The position numbers and the translations under genes were made by a program. From Jimgerdemannia flammicorona (Eukaryota; Mucoromycota; Endogonomycetes; Endogonales; Endogonaceae), in the NCBI GenBank assembly GCA_003990745.1, contig RBNI01000181.1, positions 1 to 38,453 of the forward strand: DNA of 38,453 nucleotides, read 5' to 3'. Positions 1 to 9,733 of this stretch are shown here, in pieces. Each line of letters opens with the position of its first letter. The stretch's first letter is position 1. Under the pieces are notes generated by a model, which was not told where the DNA came from, made no database searches, and saw only the letters and a program-made list of their open reading frames with translations.

Positions 1-448
1 CTATCTGATCCCCCTAGGGGGCCCCCCCCCCTACCCCTTTCTGATGAAAGACCACTTTGTCCAATACCATTGCCACCCTCCCACTCAGTAAATAATAAAC
101 AGAGTCTTCGGTAATGAGATTGAAAAATGGCTCTTTGTCTATATTGATGATATAATCATCTTTAGCAATACCATATAGAAACATATCAACTACATACCAC
201 TGGTTCTCAAGAAACTCAAAGAGCATAGCCTCTATATCAAGCCCAAGAAGTATAAGTTCATAGCTCAGAAAATTGTCTACCTAGGACACATCATTAACCA
301 GACTGAAATTCATACAGATTCCATGAAGATTGAGACTGTTGTAGCCTATCCTAGATCCAGAACAACTACAGAAGTCCATGCCTTCCTTGGACTGGCCTCC
401 TACTATAGAAGATTTATCAAAAAAATACTCTAATATTGCAATACCTAT
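1..448 (+). pseudogene. pol: E0 Ty3/gypsy reverse transcriptase, 5' part of a split element
   Basis: Decayed reverse transcriptase of an older Ty3/gypsy element. The catalytic YIDD box is at 140-151 and is preceded by a degenerate NAPPTFQ-like segment around 85-105. The connection region reads FLGLASYYRRFIKKYSNIA just before 445. There the frame breaks off and resumes at 11446 (YKLLKKETKFEWTKK), so E1 inserted into this gene. Several in-frame TAG/TAA/TGA codons show it is dead. The upstream part of the element lies outside the window, and the first 35 bases contain C and G runs of doubtful quality. Confidence 0.85.
445..448. repeat. Target-site duplication CTAT, left copy of E1
   Basis: CTAT abuts the first LTR base. 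The same four bases follow the 3' LTR at 11446-11449. Removing E1 and one CTAT rejoins the E0 reading frame exactly, so this is a genuine insertion footprint. Confidence 0.9.
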
Positions 449-562
449 TGTGATGAACCAGGACATACCACCTGAATTATACCTTAGCCAGATGACGCAA
501 ACAATTAGCCAGATGACATGAACACCCAGTATAGCAACCAGCAACTATTATTGTAGAAACTG

Positions 563-570
563 TATAAATA
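563..570 (+). promoter_or_regulatory. Probable TATA box of the E1 5' LTR
   Basis: TATAAATA, repeated at the same offset in the 3' LTR (9860-9867). It lies about 30 bp upstream of the 19-bp tandem repeat, where transcription would be expected to start. Confidence 0.6.
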
Positions 571-596
571 GCCAGACTACCAGACAAGGTATATCT

Positions 597-653
597 GTGC
601 AGGACCTGCACACCTGTGCTGGACCTGCACACTTGTGCTGGACCTGCACAACT
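597..653 (+). repeat. Three tandem 19-bp units in the E1 LTR
   Basis: Three copies of a unit reading GTGCTGGACCTGCACACTT with small changes. The same array is at 9894-9950 in the 3' LTR. Each unit contains the palindromic core GTGCxGGACCTGCAC, so the array could form hairpins or bind a dimeric protein. It falls at the expected start of transcription, just downstream of the TATA box. Confidence 0.85.
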
Positions 654-736
654 TGCCATAGATAGCAAATCTATAGTTAGCCACATAGTAACTGGATAGC
701 AACCAACTTGTATAAATTACCCCAGAGACAAGAGTG

Positions 737-742
737 AATAAA
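737..742 (+). promoter_or_regulatory. Putative poly(A) signal of the E1 LTR
   Basis: AATAAA in GAGTGAATAAACCTC, conserved in the 3' LTR at 10034-10039. It would place R in the first 350 bp of the LTR. No 3' end data support this. Confidence 0.4.
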
Positions 743-1255
743 CCTCAGTCCGAAATACAAACACCAAAGAAGCCTCTAAAGATTGAGCATTGGTCCCCTT
801 TCCACTCCGGTCCACTTTCCAATACAAAGAATGAGTTCCGAAATACAAAGCAAAAGACAAGTCTGCCTACTACACTTCGAGAGATATGCCTGCCAAAAGC
901 CACTTGATCCTAAAGGAATTGGATTGCAACACTTAGGAGAAATGCCTGCTCTACAGCCACTACTAGGAGATTGTGAGCTTTGCTCCTTTCCCACTCTGGT
1001 CCACTTTCCGATACAAAGAACGAGTCTGTTTTCAAGAAAAGTCCGCTATGTTTTGGTTTGCTTGCCAGATAAGCCTGAAGATTTTCGCCCTTCCGCCGCA
1101 TTCCCAGAGAGCCCGCCTTTCTTGCCATAAGCCAGTTTCTGATGCAACTTCGCAGTGACCTGTTCATGCAAATGAAGCCAGTCTTTGATGCAACTTTGCC
1201 AAGAGACCCTTTCCAGTTGAAGCTGCCGATTCCAAAGAACCCGCACCACCTGAGT

Positions 1256-1650
1256 TATTATTCCCAGAAGAATCCTATTCGCGCCATCCGAGTAGTATTC
1301 CCAGTTGAAGCTGAATCTGCGTCATCTGAGTATTATTCCCAGAAGAGCCCAATTCGTGACATCCAAGTTAATTCCCAGTTAAGCCGCCATTTTCAAGAAG
1401 TCCACTGATTCAGGAAGAATCTACATCATCCGCCATCTCCAAGTTAACCACTGTATTCCTAGTTGAAGCCACCAATTCCAGAAGAATCCATGTCGTCCGC
1501 CATTTTCAAGTTATCCGCATTCCCAGAAGAACTCGATTTGCGCCATCCGAGTTGTTTGTTCCTAGTGAGCCCGGTACAGAAGAAACTGCCACCAGTATTA
1601 TTCCCAGTAAGAAGAATCCACGCCAGTACAATTCCCAGTGAGCCAAATCA
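1256..1650 (+). repeat. Imperfect dispersed repeats inside the E1 LTR
   Basis: The core TTCCCAGAAGAATCC recurs about five times with changes (near 1262, 1338, 1476, 1519 and 1601), mixed with copies of CGCCATCCGAGT. The same pattern is in the 3' LTR. Function unknown; it may be structured 5' leader RNA. Confidence 0.6.
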
Positions 1651-1696
1651 AGTTGTCCACCAAATCCGCATAAGGAATATCACCAAGATCGTCCTG

Positions 1697-1858
1697 CATA
1701 AGGAATCTGCCGTGCTACACAGAGATCATCATGCAGAAATCGCATAAGGAGAACTGCTAAATTGCCAGACCATCACACATAAGGAATCCACCACACTACA
1801 CAGAGATCGTTATGCAGAAATCACATAAGGAGAACTGCTAAATTGCCAGACCGTCACG
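1697..1858 (+). repeat. 81-bp tandem duplication in the E1 LTR
   Basis: Two 81-bp units, each beginning CATAAGGAAT and containing CTACACAGAGATC and GCTAAATTGCCAGACC. A third partial unit starts at 1859. The matching array is at 10994-11155. Confidence 0.85.
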
Positions 1859-2150
1859 CATAAGGAACCTGTCGCGCTATACAGAAAATTCTACCATTCC
1901 CAGTTGACCCAAGAAAGGAAACCTGTTCACACATAAATTGCCGCTATACTCAGAGAACCGTCCCAATAAGGAAATCGCCAGAATCACTCGCAGGTATCCA
2001 GCCTTTGACTATTATACCACTAAACACCAAGGACCTCAGGAAATTCTAGAACATTTTGTTGCTTTTTGACAAAGTAACTGGGGGCTCAAGCCAAACTACA
2101 TCAACCCCCAACCTTGTAATTTGCCTCCATTGAGCCGGGCATGTTACATT

Positions 2151-2165
2151 TGGGGGCTCAACTGG
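2151..2165 (+). promoter_or_regulatory. Probable tRNA primer-binding site of E1
   Basis: TGGGGGCTCAACTGG starts two bases after the LTR and begins with TGG, the complement of a tRNA 3' CCA end. The tRNA is not identified. The gag start follows almost immediately, so there is almost no leader between LTR and gag. Confidence 0.6.
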
Positions 2166-2167
2166 AA

Positions 2168-4225
2168 ATGATTTCAAAATCAACGTGACTTTTCAGCTCA
2201 CAAGAACCCACAGTCAAACTGGATACATTTGACCCAACACTAACCTCTGCTACTACAGGAGAACCAGTTATTACTAGCATTTGGACAGAAAGAGAAGTAA
2301 TCACATCAAGACTTGCCAACTACCTAGCATCAGAAGGATCCCAACCAGAACCAGAAGGCAGTACAGCCCGAAATCCCCAACCAGACCAATCAGATCAACC
2401 AGACAATACAGATAGCCCTGCTAGAGATTTCGGAGAACTTGCACAAGAACTAGAAGATCTTATCACATGAACCCAACACTTTACAGCCAGACAACCCTCC
2501 CCAGCCCCACCAATCTCACCAATAGAACCCTTACCACAACCTCTTGAAGAACCGGAAGTAATCCCTACAAGATTACCTAGGCCTATTCCACCCCGCCCAA
2601 GGACCAGAACACTATCCTCAGGATACCCAAGCACCCCCATCTCCAGTGAAAGCTCAGAAAGTGAATCAGAATCTGAATCCGAACCTGAACCAGAATCAGA
2701 AGAAAGTGACAAAGAAATGGCCACTTTATTGCCAACTTTTGCAGGATACCCAGAGGAAGACCCCAGAGAGTTCCTTGATGGAATTGAAGGAATTGCAGCC
2801 TTGAGAAACCTCTCAGATGAAAGAAAAATTGCCATCTACAAAGCCCAGCTCAGAGAACCAGCCAGAGGAATTTTCCATTGAACAGCAAATAACCAAGATT
2901 CAGAACTAGCAAGACAGATACAAGCAGCAATGTCTGACAAGCTAGAATATGAGGCCATGGTCCACTGGCTCATTGAAAAGTATGCAGGAAATGAAACCCG
3001 CCACAAGGCTCAGGAATCTATCATGGGAATGAAGATGAACCTTGGAGAATCACCCAGAGCCTTTTTCACAAGAATTCAGAAGAGGATGCATTCTGCCAGG
3101 TTCAATACCACCAACCAAGACATCATAGGTCCAATGACCTTCATGAATGGAATTCCCCCAAACATTGCTCAGCATGTCTGCACCCTAGGCATCAGAAGAT
3201 CTGAGGAACAAGTAGATGTAGCCCAAGGATACTTTGATATCAGACAAGGAACTATCTGGAGTGATCATGACAGAAAAGAAGAGAAGGAAGACATCCTGGT
3301 TAAAGCCCTACAGGGACTCCTTCAAGGACAAGAAAGAACTGAAGAAAGAAGGCCAGCCAAAGAGAGAAAGAAGGACAGAAGTGAAATCCAAGATCTCAGC
3401 TCCAAGTTAGACCGATTGGTTGGACAGATTGAAAAACTCACCATACATGAAAATCGGGACTACCAAAACAACAGAGGGTACCCACCACAGAGGAGCCAAG
3501 GTTATTCACCAAGAGATAACAGGAACTACTAGCAAGAAGAAAGAAGGAACCCTGCCCAAGACAGAGCCCAAATCCAATGCTTCCACTGTGGACAATTCGG
3601 ACACTATGCCACTGAATGTGACAACAAAAGAAGTGACCGAAGGGACTCAGAACCACCAAACTGAAGGAATGACACTCAGTATAAGAAAACTGAAGTCCAT
3701 TCTGTTGAAGATTTCGAAGAAGCAAGTAATAGTAAAGACTACAGTGACCTAGACTTATACCCTACCAAGGTTAGCACCCGAAAAACAGTCTATCCAGCAG
3801 AGAAAAGGAAGAGACCTGTAGGAAGGCCATCCAGAAATGTCAGCAGAAGAATGATCCCGGAAGAAGATGAAGAGCATGAGGAGGAACAGGCAGAAACACC
3901 TCCCCGAACCCCCTCACCATTTGTGCCTGAAATAAATGAGTTGCCACCAGAAGATGAAGAAATGGAACAAGAAGAACGAGAACCTGCTGCTCCAAAGTCT
4001 AAGAAGAAGTACACTCCGAAGACCATGCCCAGAGATATTTACAATGAAGCCTGGCAGAAGATTCAAGAAGCCAAGATGGAAGTCCCCCTCCTGCAGTTCT
4101 TGCAACTGACATCAGCTGGAGTTCGAAACAAATTACTGAGAACAACCAGGTCTAGTACTGGCCGAGTCCCAATCCCACAGCAAGAACCAGCTTCCATCCC
4201 TATTCAAGCAGCTGAGAGACATGTC
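2168..4225 (+). pseudogene. gag: E1 gag: capsid-like region plus CCHC zinc knuckle
   Basis: Structural polyprotein that would form the particle and bind RNA. From the ATG at 2168 one frame runs through an acidic Ser/Glu region (about 2650-2720), a retrotransposon gag core from about residue 180 (FAGYPEEDPREFLDGIEGI) through MVHWLIEKYAGNETRH and FMNGIPPNIAQHV, a basic tail, and a CX2CX4HX4C knuckle CFHCGQFGHYATEC at 3578-3619. An acidic spacer follows up to the protease. Stops interrupt it at 2186, 2468, 2879 (TGA), 3530 (TAG) and 3662 (TGA). An in-frame ATG at 2141, inside the last 8 bp of the LTR, is an alternative start. Confidence 0.85.
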
Positions 4226-4600
4226 AGCACCTACTTATATGGAGATATTGGAGGACAAAAAGCGAAAATCCTTATAGATACAGGAGTGGCTGTCTGTATC
4301 ATTGCCAAACAATTCTTGGACACCCTCCAATAGCCCATTGATGGACCATCCAACCTCAGCATCATAGTAGCAGATGGAGCCTGAACTCAACCTCTTGGAG
4401 AAGTATGAAACATCACCATTTCTCTGGGATACATTCAGTTCTCCATTCCCAAAGCTGTCATCACAGAAGCTGTCACCTATGACATGATCCTTGGCACCAA
4501 CTAGATGAAGGAAATGAATGCAGTTGTTGATATTGGCCAACAAGTACTCAAGTTTGACTACCGAGGCAAGAAGTATAGAGTTAAGGTGACCAGCTATGAA
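4226..4600 (+). pseudogene. pol: E1 aspartic protease
   Basis: Retropepsin that would cleave the polyprotein, in the same frame as gag. The catalytic DTG is at 4277-4285 in KILIDTGVAVCIIAKQFLDT. The second conserved element, an ILGT-like end with a Trp position replaced by TAG, is at about 4490-4504. Stops at 4331 (TAG), 4382 and 4406 (TGA) and 4502 (TAG) break it. The usual Ser after DTG (DTGAS) reads V-A here. It lies downstream of gag without a frameshift, so gag and protease would be made together. Confidence 0.8.
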
Positions 4601-5626
4601 CAATCAAAGAAGAAGAAAAAGGTCACTATTCAGGAAGAGTATGCCAGCAGTGAAGAATCTACTACAGAAGAAGAGGAAGAATCTGAAGATGGAAATGATC
4701 CCAGACTCAATCCCCGAATCAACCTGGTGGATGACAGACCAGAAGACAATGTATGGGCTAAGAATACCATCCCTATCACCATTGGAGCCATTGTAGGAAA
4801 AATCAAAGGATGCCCTATATGCCTCAAAAGACACAGATATCCCGAGCACTCCTCCAAGATTATGGGAACAAGGAAATCACCTGGCACAGTCTGCCCAGAG
4901 TGCAGAAGAAAGAAGAAGAAATGCAGACATGTTCCAGAAACACCTGCAACCGAAGCTGCAGAAGTACAAGTGATTTGGGGTCAAGAATCATCCAAGGAAG
5001 AAGAAACTTCTGACCAAGAAGTTCCTGAACAAGAAGTACCCAATGAAGAAGAGGTCCCTGAACTTATTCCCTGGGATGATCCTCGCTGGACACCACCTGA
5101 AGATAATGACCCTTGGAATATAGAAGAAGGATCCAGTACAATCACCATCATTCCCAAGAAAGAGACTCACCAAGAGAAAGCTTTTTGGATAGGAAGATGC
5201 CCACACCAAATGGTCTTCCACTCTCCCCAAGACTACTGCTATCAGTGTCATCTGTTGGACCAACAAGAAAGACAGAGACCCCAGAGACCAGAACCCCCAA
5301 CTACTCTTGCACAGTCTACTACCTTCCAAGAAGTCACTATAAGATTACAAAGTCGATTTAGGGGACAAGGTTTTTTCACCCAAACAGAAATATACCCCTT
5401 GTCTACCCTTCCACCAACCTATGATCAAGATGGGTATCGGTTTCCAAGACAGCAAGAGATAAATAGCCGGGAACATCATTTTCGAGTAATGGGATATTGC
5501 AATCATGGGAAACACCCTGACTGCCGAGATTGCAGACATCAGAAGATTCATCTCAGCCATGATGTTGCAGTATATACTTTGAAGAAAGGAGACAACCGAA
5601 GCCAGATCTGAAAAAGCCAGATTTGA
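4601..5626 (+). pseudogene. E1 Cys/His-rich linker with three putative zinc-binding clusters
   Basis: A stretch of about 340 residues between protease and dUTPase that I cannot assign to a standard pol domain. Cluster 1 (4811-4930) has CPICLKRH ... CPECRRKKKKCRH. Cluster 2 (5198-5251) is CPHQMVFHSPQDYCYQCH. Cluster 3 (5498-5560) is CNHGKHPDCRDCRHQKIHLSH. Between them are acidic spacers (about 4640-4690 and 4980-5070). The spacing C-x-H-x5..10-C-x2-C in clusters 2 and 3 suggests small zinc fingers. The frame is open for 368 codons (4505-5611), the longest stop-free part of the gag-side frame, ending at TGA 5609 with another at 5624. Function unknown; nucleic-acid binding is a guess. Confidence 0.75.
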
Positions 5627-6364
5627 AAAAGCCAGACCAAAAAGCCAGAAAAAAGAATCCTCAAGATCTATGATTTGGGAGAAGATATCCTAGCTCTCAT
5701 CAGACATGCTACCCACCAGGGATGGGCAGAAGATGCTGCCAACTTCATGGAAGCCCTAGACCCCACAGGAAGAAGGGGAATTAATTACCTCCGAGACCCT
5801 TCTACTGGAGCCAGATGGCTACACCTCAACCTCAGAGCTTGGAGGCTTTCTGCTAGTGGAGCTTCAGCTCTAGGGAAGCCCGAACTCAGCAAGGATATTG
5901 CCCAGTATGTCCTGCTGCACCCAAAAGCCAAACCCCCGACCAAAGCCCACCCAGAAGATGTAGGATATGATCTTCACAGCCTGGAGGATGAATCTATCAA
6001 GCCTGGAAAGACCTTTATGGTCAGGACTGGACTAGCCATGCAACCACCTCAAGGAGCTTATATTCAACTGACCTCAAGGTCCGGACTTGCCAGACAAGGG
6101 ATAACTGTAGAAGGAGGAACTATTGACCCTGGATACACAGGCGAAATCAAGGTTATCCTACACAACAGCAGTGCAGAATGGCACCGAATTATTAGAGGAC
6201 AGAAGATTGCCCAAGCTGTCTTCATGAAGGTCAAAACCCCACAGTTACAGGAAGTCTCCGAACTAACTGAAGGAACAAGACAAGCAAAGGGATTTGGAAG
6301 TTCAGACAGGAAGGAGGTACATCTCCTTCAAGTCAACCACCTCAAGAGGAATGTTCCCCAGTAA
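5627..6364 (+). pseudogene. E1 dUTPase domain inside pol, between protease and RT
   Basis: Trimeric-type dUTP pyrophosphatase, which hydrolyses dUTP to dUMP and PPi and so limits uracil in newly made DNA. All five family motifs are visible in order: VGYDLHS (about 5960), SRSGLARQGI (about 6080), EGGTIDPGYTGEI (about 6115, with the catalytic Asp and the Tyr that lines the uracil pocket), RGQKIAQAVF (about 6195) and KGFGSSD (about 6290). The domain spans about 5912-6310. About 80 residues of unknown function precede it (5675-5911). There is no stop within the dUTPase; TAA at 6362 follows. It is in frame with gag and protease. Confidence 0.92.
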
Positions 6365-6703
6365 GTGTACCGGCAACCAGTCAGACTGCACAAGAATCTC
6401 ATCCTAGAGCCTAGAGAACAAACTACCTTCGAAATCTTTGCACCACCCAACCCCAGAAACCTCTTCTTTGAACCCAAGGAGGATATCCCACACCTGGACA
6501 TAGAGGGACATACATTCCCTGACAAGATGAATCCAGTACACTCCCAAGAAACCAACCAAAGTTGGGAGACCATCATCTTGCTGAAAGGAACCATCATAGG
6601 ACATCTGGTGCCCTTTCTCAACCGAACCCATAGGGAAGTTTATGAACTAAACCTATCGGAAAATGGCAAAAGGTCCCAGAAGAAAGGAAAGGCCCCTCTG
6701 TGA
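6365..6703 (+). pseudogene. E1 segment between dUTPase and RT
   Basis: An open frame of 112 codons in the gag-protease frame, ending at TGA 6701. It includes TTFEIFAPPNPRNLFFEP and ETIILLKGTIIGHLVPF. The latter resembles the strand-rich segment that commonly follows protease in Ty3/gypsy polyproteins (pattern: kGt.iG.l.P). No catalytic motif is visible. Its end overlaps the start of the RT frame. Confidence 0.6.
6647..6703 (+). other. Minus-one frame overlap before E1 RT
   Basis: The RT frame opens after a TGA near 6645 and overlaps the upstream frame until its stop at 6701, in the -1 register. No textbook X-XXY-YYZ slippery heptamer stands out; A- and G-rich candidates lie at about 6656-6692. 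It could be a programmed -1 frameshift or a simple indel. Confidence 0.45.
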
Positions 6704-8130
6704 CCAAGGAGACAGTGAAGCCTTCTACAAACATTGGAGAAGAATTGACACCTCAACAACAGCAATAACTAGTAGAACTTCTCAACAAATATTAAGATAT
6801 CTTCACTACTGATTATGGCAACCTGCCATACAACCCATCATATCACCACAGCATAAATACAGGAAGTGCAACACCCATCTGGCAGAAACCCTATAGAATA
6901 CCCCACCACTTGAAAACATTTGAAAAGGAGCACATCCAAGAACTCTTAGACAATGGAGTCATCCGACCCTCTACCAGCCCCTGGGCCAGTCCTATACTTA
7001 TTGTACCAAAGAAAGGAGGATGGAGACTCTGTGTGGATTACAGAAAACTCAATTCAGTCACTGAAAAGGATGCCTATCCTTTGTCCAGAATCGATGACCT
7101 TTTGGATCAGTTACAAGATGCCAGATACTTCAGCAGTATGGACCTCTTCGCAGGATTCTATGAGATCCCCATGGACCCCAAGGACATCCAAAAGACAGCC
7201 TTCCTTGCTCTAGGAAAACTGTTTGAGTACCTCCGAATGCCCTTTGGACTTTGCAATGCACCCCCCACCTTCCAAAGGATGATGAATTCAGTCTATGCCC
7301 CTTTGATTCACCACTGCCTGATTGTATACATGGATGATTCCAACATCTATTCAGCAAATTTCGAAGAACACCTGCACCACTTAGAGGAATTCTTCAAGCT
7401 CACCCACAAAAACCACTTGAGGCTAAATGCAAAGAAATGCTACTTTGGGAAACAGAAACTCGAATTCCTTAGATTTATGGTTTTAAAAGAAGGAACTCAT
7501 GCAGACCCAAAGAAAACCGAGAAGATCAACAATTGGCTGGTACCTAAGACTCCAAAGGAAACACTATCATTCTTGATGCTAGTATCCTATTACAGAAGAT
7601 TTATCAAAGATTTTGCCCAAATCGCTGCTCCAATCCGAACCCTTCTCAAGAAAGGAGTACCATTCAAATGGACAGAATTACAGGAAAAGACCTTCAGAGA
7701 ACTCAAGAACCACATGACTATAGCACCAATCCTTGTGCGCCCCAATCTACAGAAGCCATTCATCTTATATACAGATGCCTCTAAAGATGGCCTCGGAGCA
7801 GTTCTAGCCCAGGAAGGACCTGATCAACAGCACCATGTGATAGCTTATGCAAGCAGAGCTACCAATCAGCAGCAGATGAACTATGGAAGCACCAAACTGG
7901 AATGCCTTGCAGTCATATGGGCGGTCATCCTATTCAAGCATTACCTCATTGGAAAAAGGTTCACCCTGATCACAGACCATGCAGCCCTCAAATGGTTATT
8001 CAACCGCAAGGAACCTGCCGGAATCCTAGCCCGCTGGATCCTTATCCTTCAGGATTACAAAATAACCATCATCCACAAAGCAGGGAAAGCTCACAACAAT
8101 GTTGATGTACTTTCCCACCAGCCCCAATGA
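6704..8130 (+). pseudogene. pol: E1 reverse transcriptase and RNase H
   Basis: Copies element RNA into cDNA and removes the RNA strand. RT shows YNPSYHHSINTGSATPIWQK (pre-finger), RLCVDYRKLN, YFSSMDLFAGFYEIPM, FGLCNAPPTFQ and the active site YMDD (about 7327-7338). The connection YYRRFIKDFAQIAAPIRTLL leads to RNase H with FILYTDASKDGLGAVLAQ, TKLECLAVIWAV and LITDHAALKWLF carrying the D-E-D acidic residues. The frame is free of stops from 6796 to 8127. Two TAA codons (6766, 6793) lie at the N-terminal edge. It ends at a TGA that overlaps the ATG of the integrase frame. Confidence 0.95.
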
Positions 8131-9206
8131 ACCAGAAGAAGGGTGTCCCAAGAAACTACACCCTAAAGGAAGCTCCTCAGACCATCAAGGCACAAGAAGA
8201 TCTCATCCAAAAAGAACATCAGAAAGCCCATCAAGGACAGACAAGCACAGAAGACAAGATTCGAAAACTGTATCAACATTGGCCTCACCTCAGAACTCAA
8301 GTCCGAGATATCATCAAGAAATGTGACACTTGCCAGAAGTACCAAGGAAAGAAGAACTATCAAGCCCCTTTGCAACTGATTCCCCCACCCACTCACATCT
8401 TTCAGAGATGGGGAGTAGACATAATTGGACCTCTACCAGTTACACCAAGAAGAAGCAAATACATTCTTATATTTGTAGAATATCTGACCAAGTGGCCCGA
8501 GGCTTTCCCAATGGAAATCGCAGATGCCTTAACCATTGTAGGCCTCCTCCATGGACTCACACTCAGATATGGACCCCCAGAAGAACTCATCTCCGATCGA
8601 GGCACAGAATTCATCAACAACATAATCACAAGTTATGCCCGAATTCACAAGATCCATCTCAAAAGGACCACATCATACCACCCCCAGACCAATGGCATGA
8701 CAGAGAGAATGAACCAGACCATCAAGAAAGGACTTGCCCGAGTCAATCCTACTAATTGGGACCTCTGCTTACCTGAGATCTTATGGGAAATTCGGAACAC
8801 CCCTGCCACATCTACCAAATAAAAGCCATTCGAAATGATGTTTGCCAAAAGAACCAGAACTATTGACCATGAGAATCTCGGAGACCTCCTCAAGAAGGCA
8901 GAACAGTTACGAAATCAAGCCCAAGAACAGATTATCAAAGCCCAGGAAAGACAAAAGAAGTACTACAACCAAAAACAGAAGAATCAGGAGATCAAGATTG
9001 GAGATCAAGTCCTAGTTTGAAGAAGCATGATCAAGACAAACTTTGCTGCCAAACTAGAACCAAAATGGGAAGGACCTTATCTTGTACACAACATCAGAGG
9101 AACCAGCATCTATTTAAGAAGCATGGATGGATGGACCCTCAGAATACCAGTACACATCAACTGCCTCAAGATATACCTTTCCCCACATCATGAATCAGAG
9201 AGTTGA
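8127..9206 (+). pseudogene. pol: E1 integrase
   Basis: Inserts cDNA into the chromosome. The N-terminal HHCC finger is HQKAHQ ... CDTCQKYQ (about 8218-8345). The DDE core has RWGVDIIGPLP (first Asp), ISDRGTEFINN (second Asp) and NGMTERMNQTIKK (Glu). The C-terminal part carries GDQVLV and KWEGPYLV, the usual GPY/F-type end. In-frame stops are TAA 8820 and TGA 9018. It starts in the -1 register relative to RNase H with ATG overlapping TGA (ATGA). No chromodomain follows; the frame ends at 9206. Confidence 0.93.
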
Positions 9207-9705
9207 CAACTGCCTTCAGACTCTTATCCTCAGCTCATTTCAATCACTGCCAGTTCCCCTACCCCAATTCTGAGAAGTCAATGAGAACACTTCCCAGAAG
9301 ATCCAGATTCATCAAGAGAATCTTGTCCTGGCTAGATGATTGCTACAGGTCCATCAACTTCAGACCCACTATACAATTGGAGAACAATTGCAGAACCTCC
9401 CAGTCCCAGAACAAATATATATCAGAAATACCACAGGACTATCAAGAAGAGATGTTATTGCTGCTGATAGGCTCTACACCCTTTACAAGCAAAACCCTGC
9501 AGCTCTGATGCAAGCACAATTCTCCTGGTATGATACATGAGGAATGAACCTAGCCACCTACCTGAGCATTGTCAATGCTGTTGAGATCTTATTCCCAGAA
9601 GAAGAAGAGGAACCCTTGGAATGGAGTGACTATGGTACAGATGACGAAGATGATGGAATGGGTATTGATGCAGAAGATGCTTACCCACACTGGGATGATG
9701 ACTAA
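9190..9705 (+). pseudogene. E1 third ORF with acidic C-terminus, function unknown
   Basis: A frame of 171 codons from ATG 9190 to TAA 9703, overlapping the integrase end by 17 bases in another register. It includes NLPVPEQIYIRNTTGLSRRD, AADRLYTLYKQNPAALMQAQ and a strongly acidic end (FPEEEEEPLEWSDYGTDDED ... HWDDD). Three TGA codons interrupt it (9271, 9337, 9538), the same kind of lesion as in gag-pol, which supports real past coding. No signal peptide, membrane span or furin-like site is visible, so an envelope protein is unlikely. I do not recognise a family. Confidence 0.6.
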
Positions 9706-9733
9706 AAGATAGTCTGGGGACAGACCATCCTTT

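Larger units (their letters stand above)
449..2148 (+). repeat. E1 5' LTR (1700 bp)
   Basis: Begins TGTGATGAACC and ends GGGCATGTTACA. It matches 9746-11445 base for base apart from scattered transitions, with identical length. The TATA box (563-570) and AATAAA (737-742) sit near the left end, so U3 is only about 145 bp and about 1.4 kb follows the poly(A) signal. That long part is built from imperfect repeats around a TTCCCAGAAGAATCC core and an 81-bp tandem duplication. No convincing long ORF is present in it. Confidence 0.95.

Noticed and set aside
783..1747. Open frames of 88-115 codons in the E1 LTR
   Set aside because: They overlap in several frames, follow the repeat structure, and differ between the two LTRs; no domain.
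2186..9540. TGA read as Trp (altered genetic code) in E1
   Set aside because: TGA interruptions also fit CGA decay, TGG is used normally in RT and integrase, and TAG/TAA stops are mixed in. No code change is needed.
9190..9705. Envelope gene after E1 integrase
   Set aside because: No signal peptide, membrane span or cleavage site; the tail is acidic and soluble-looking.
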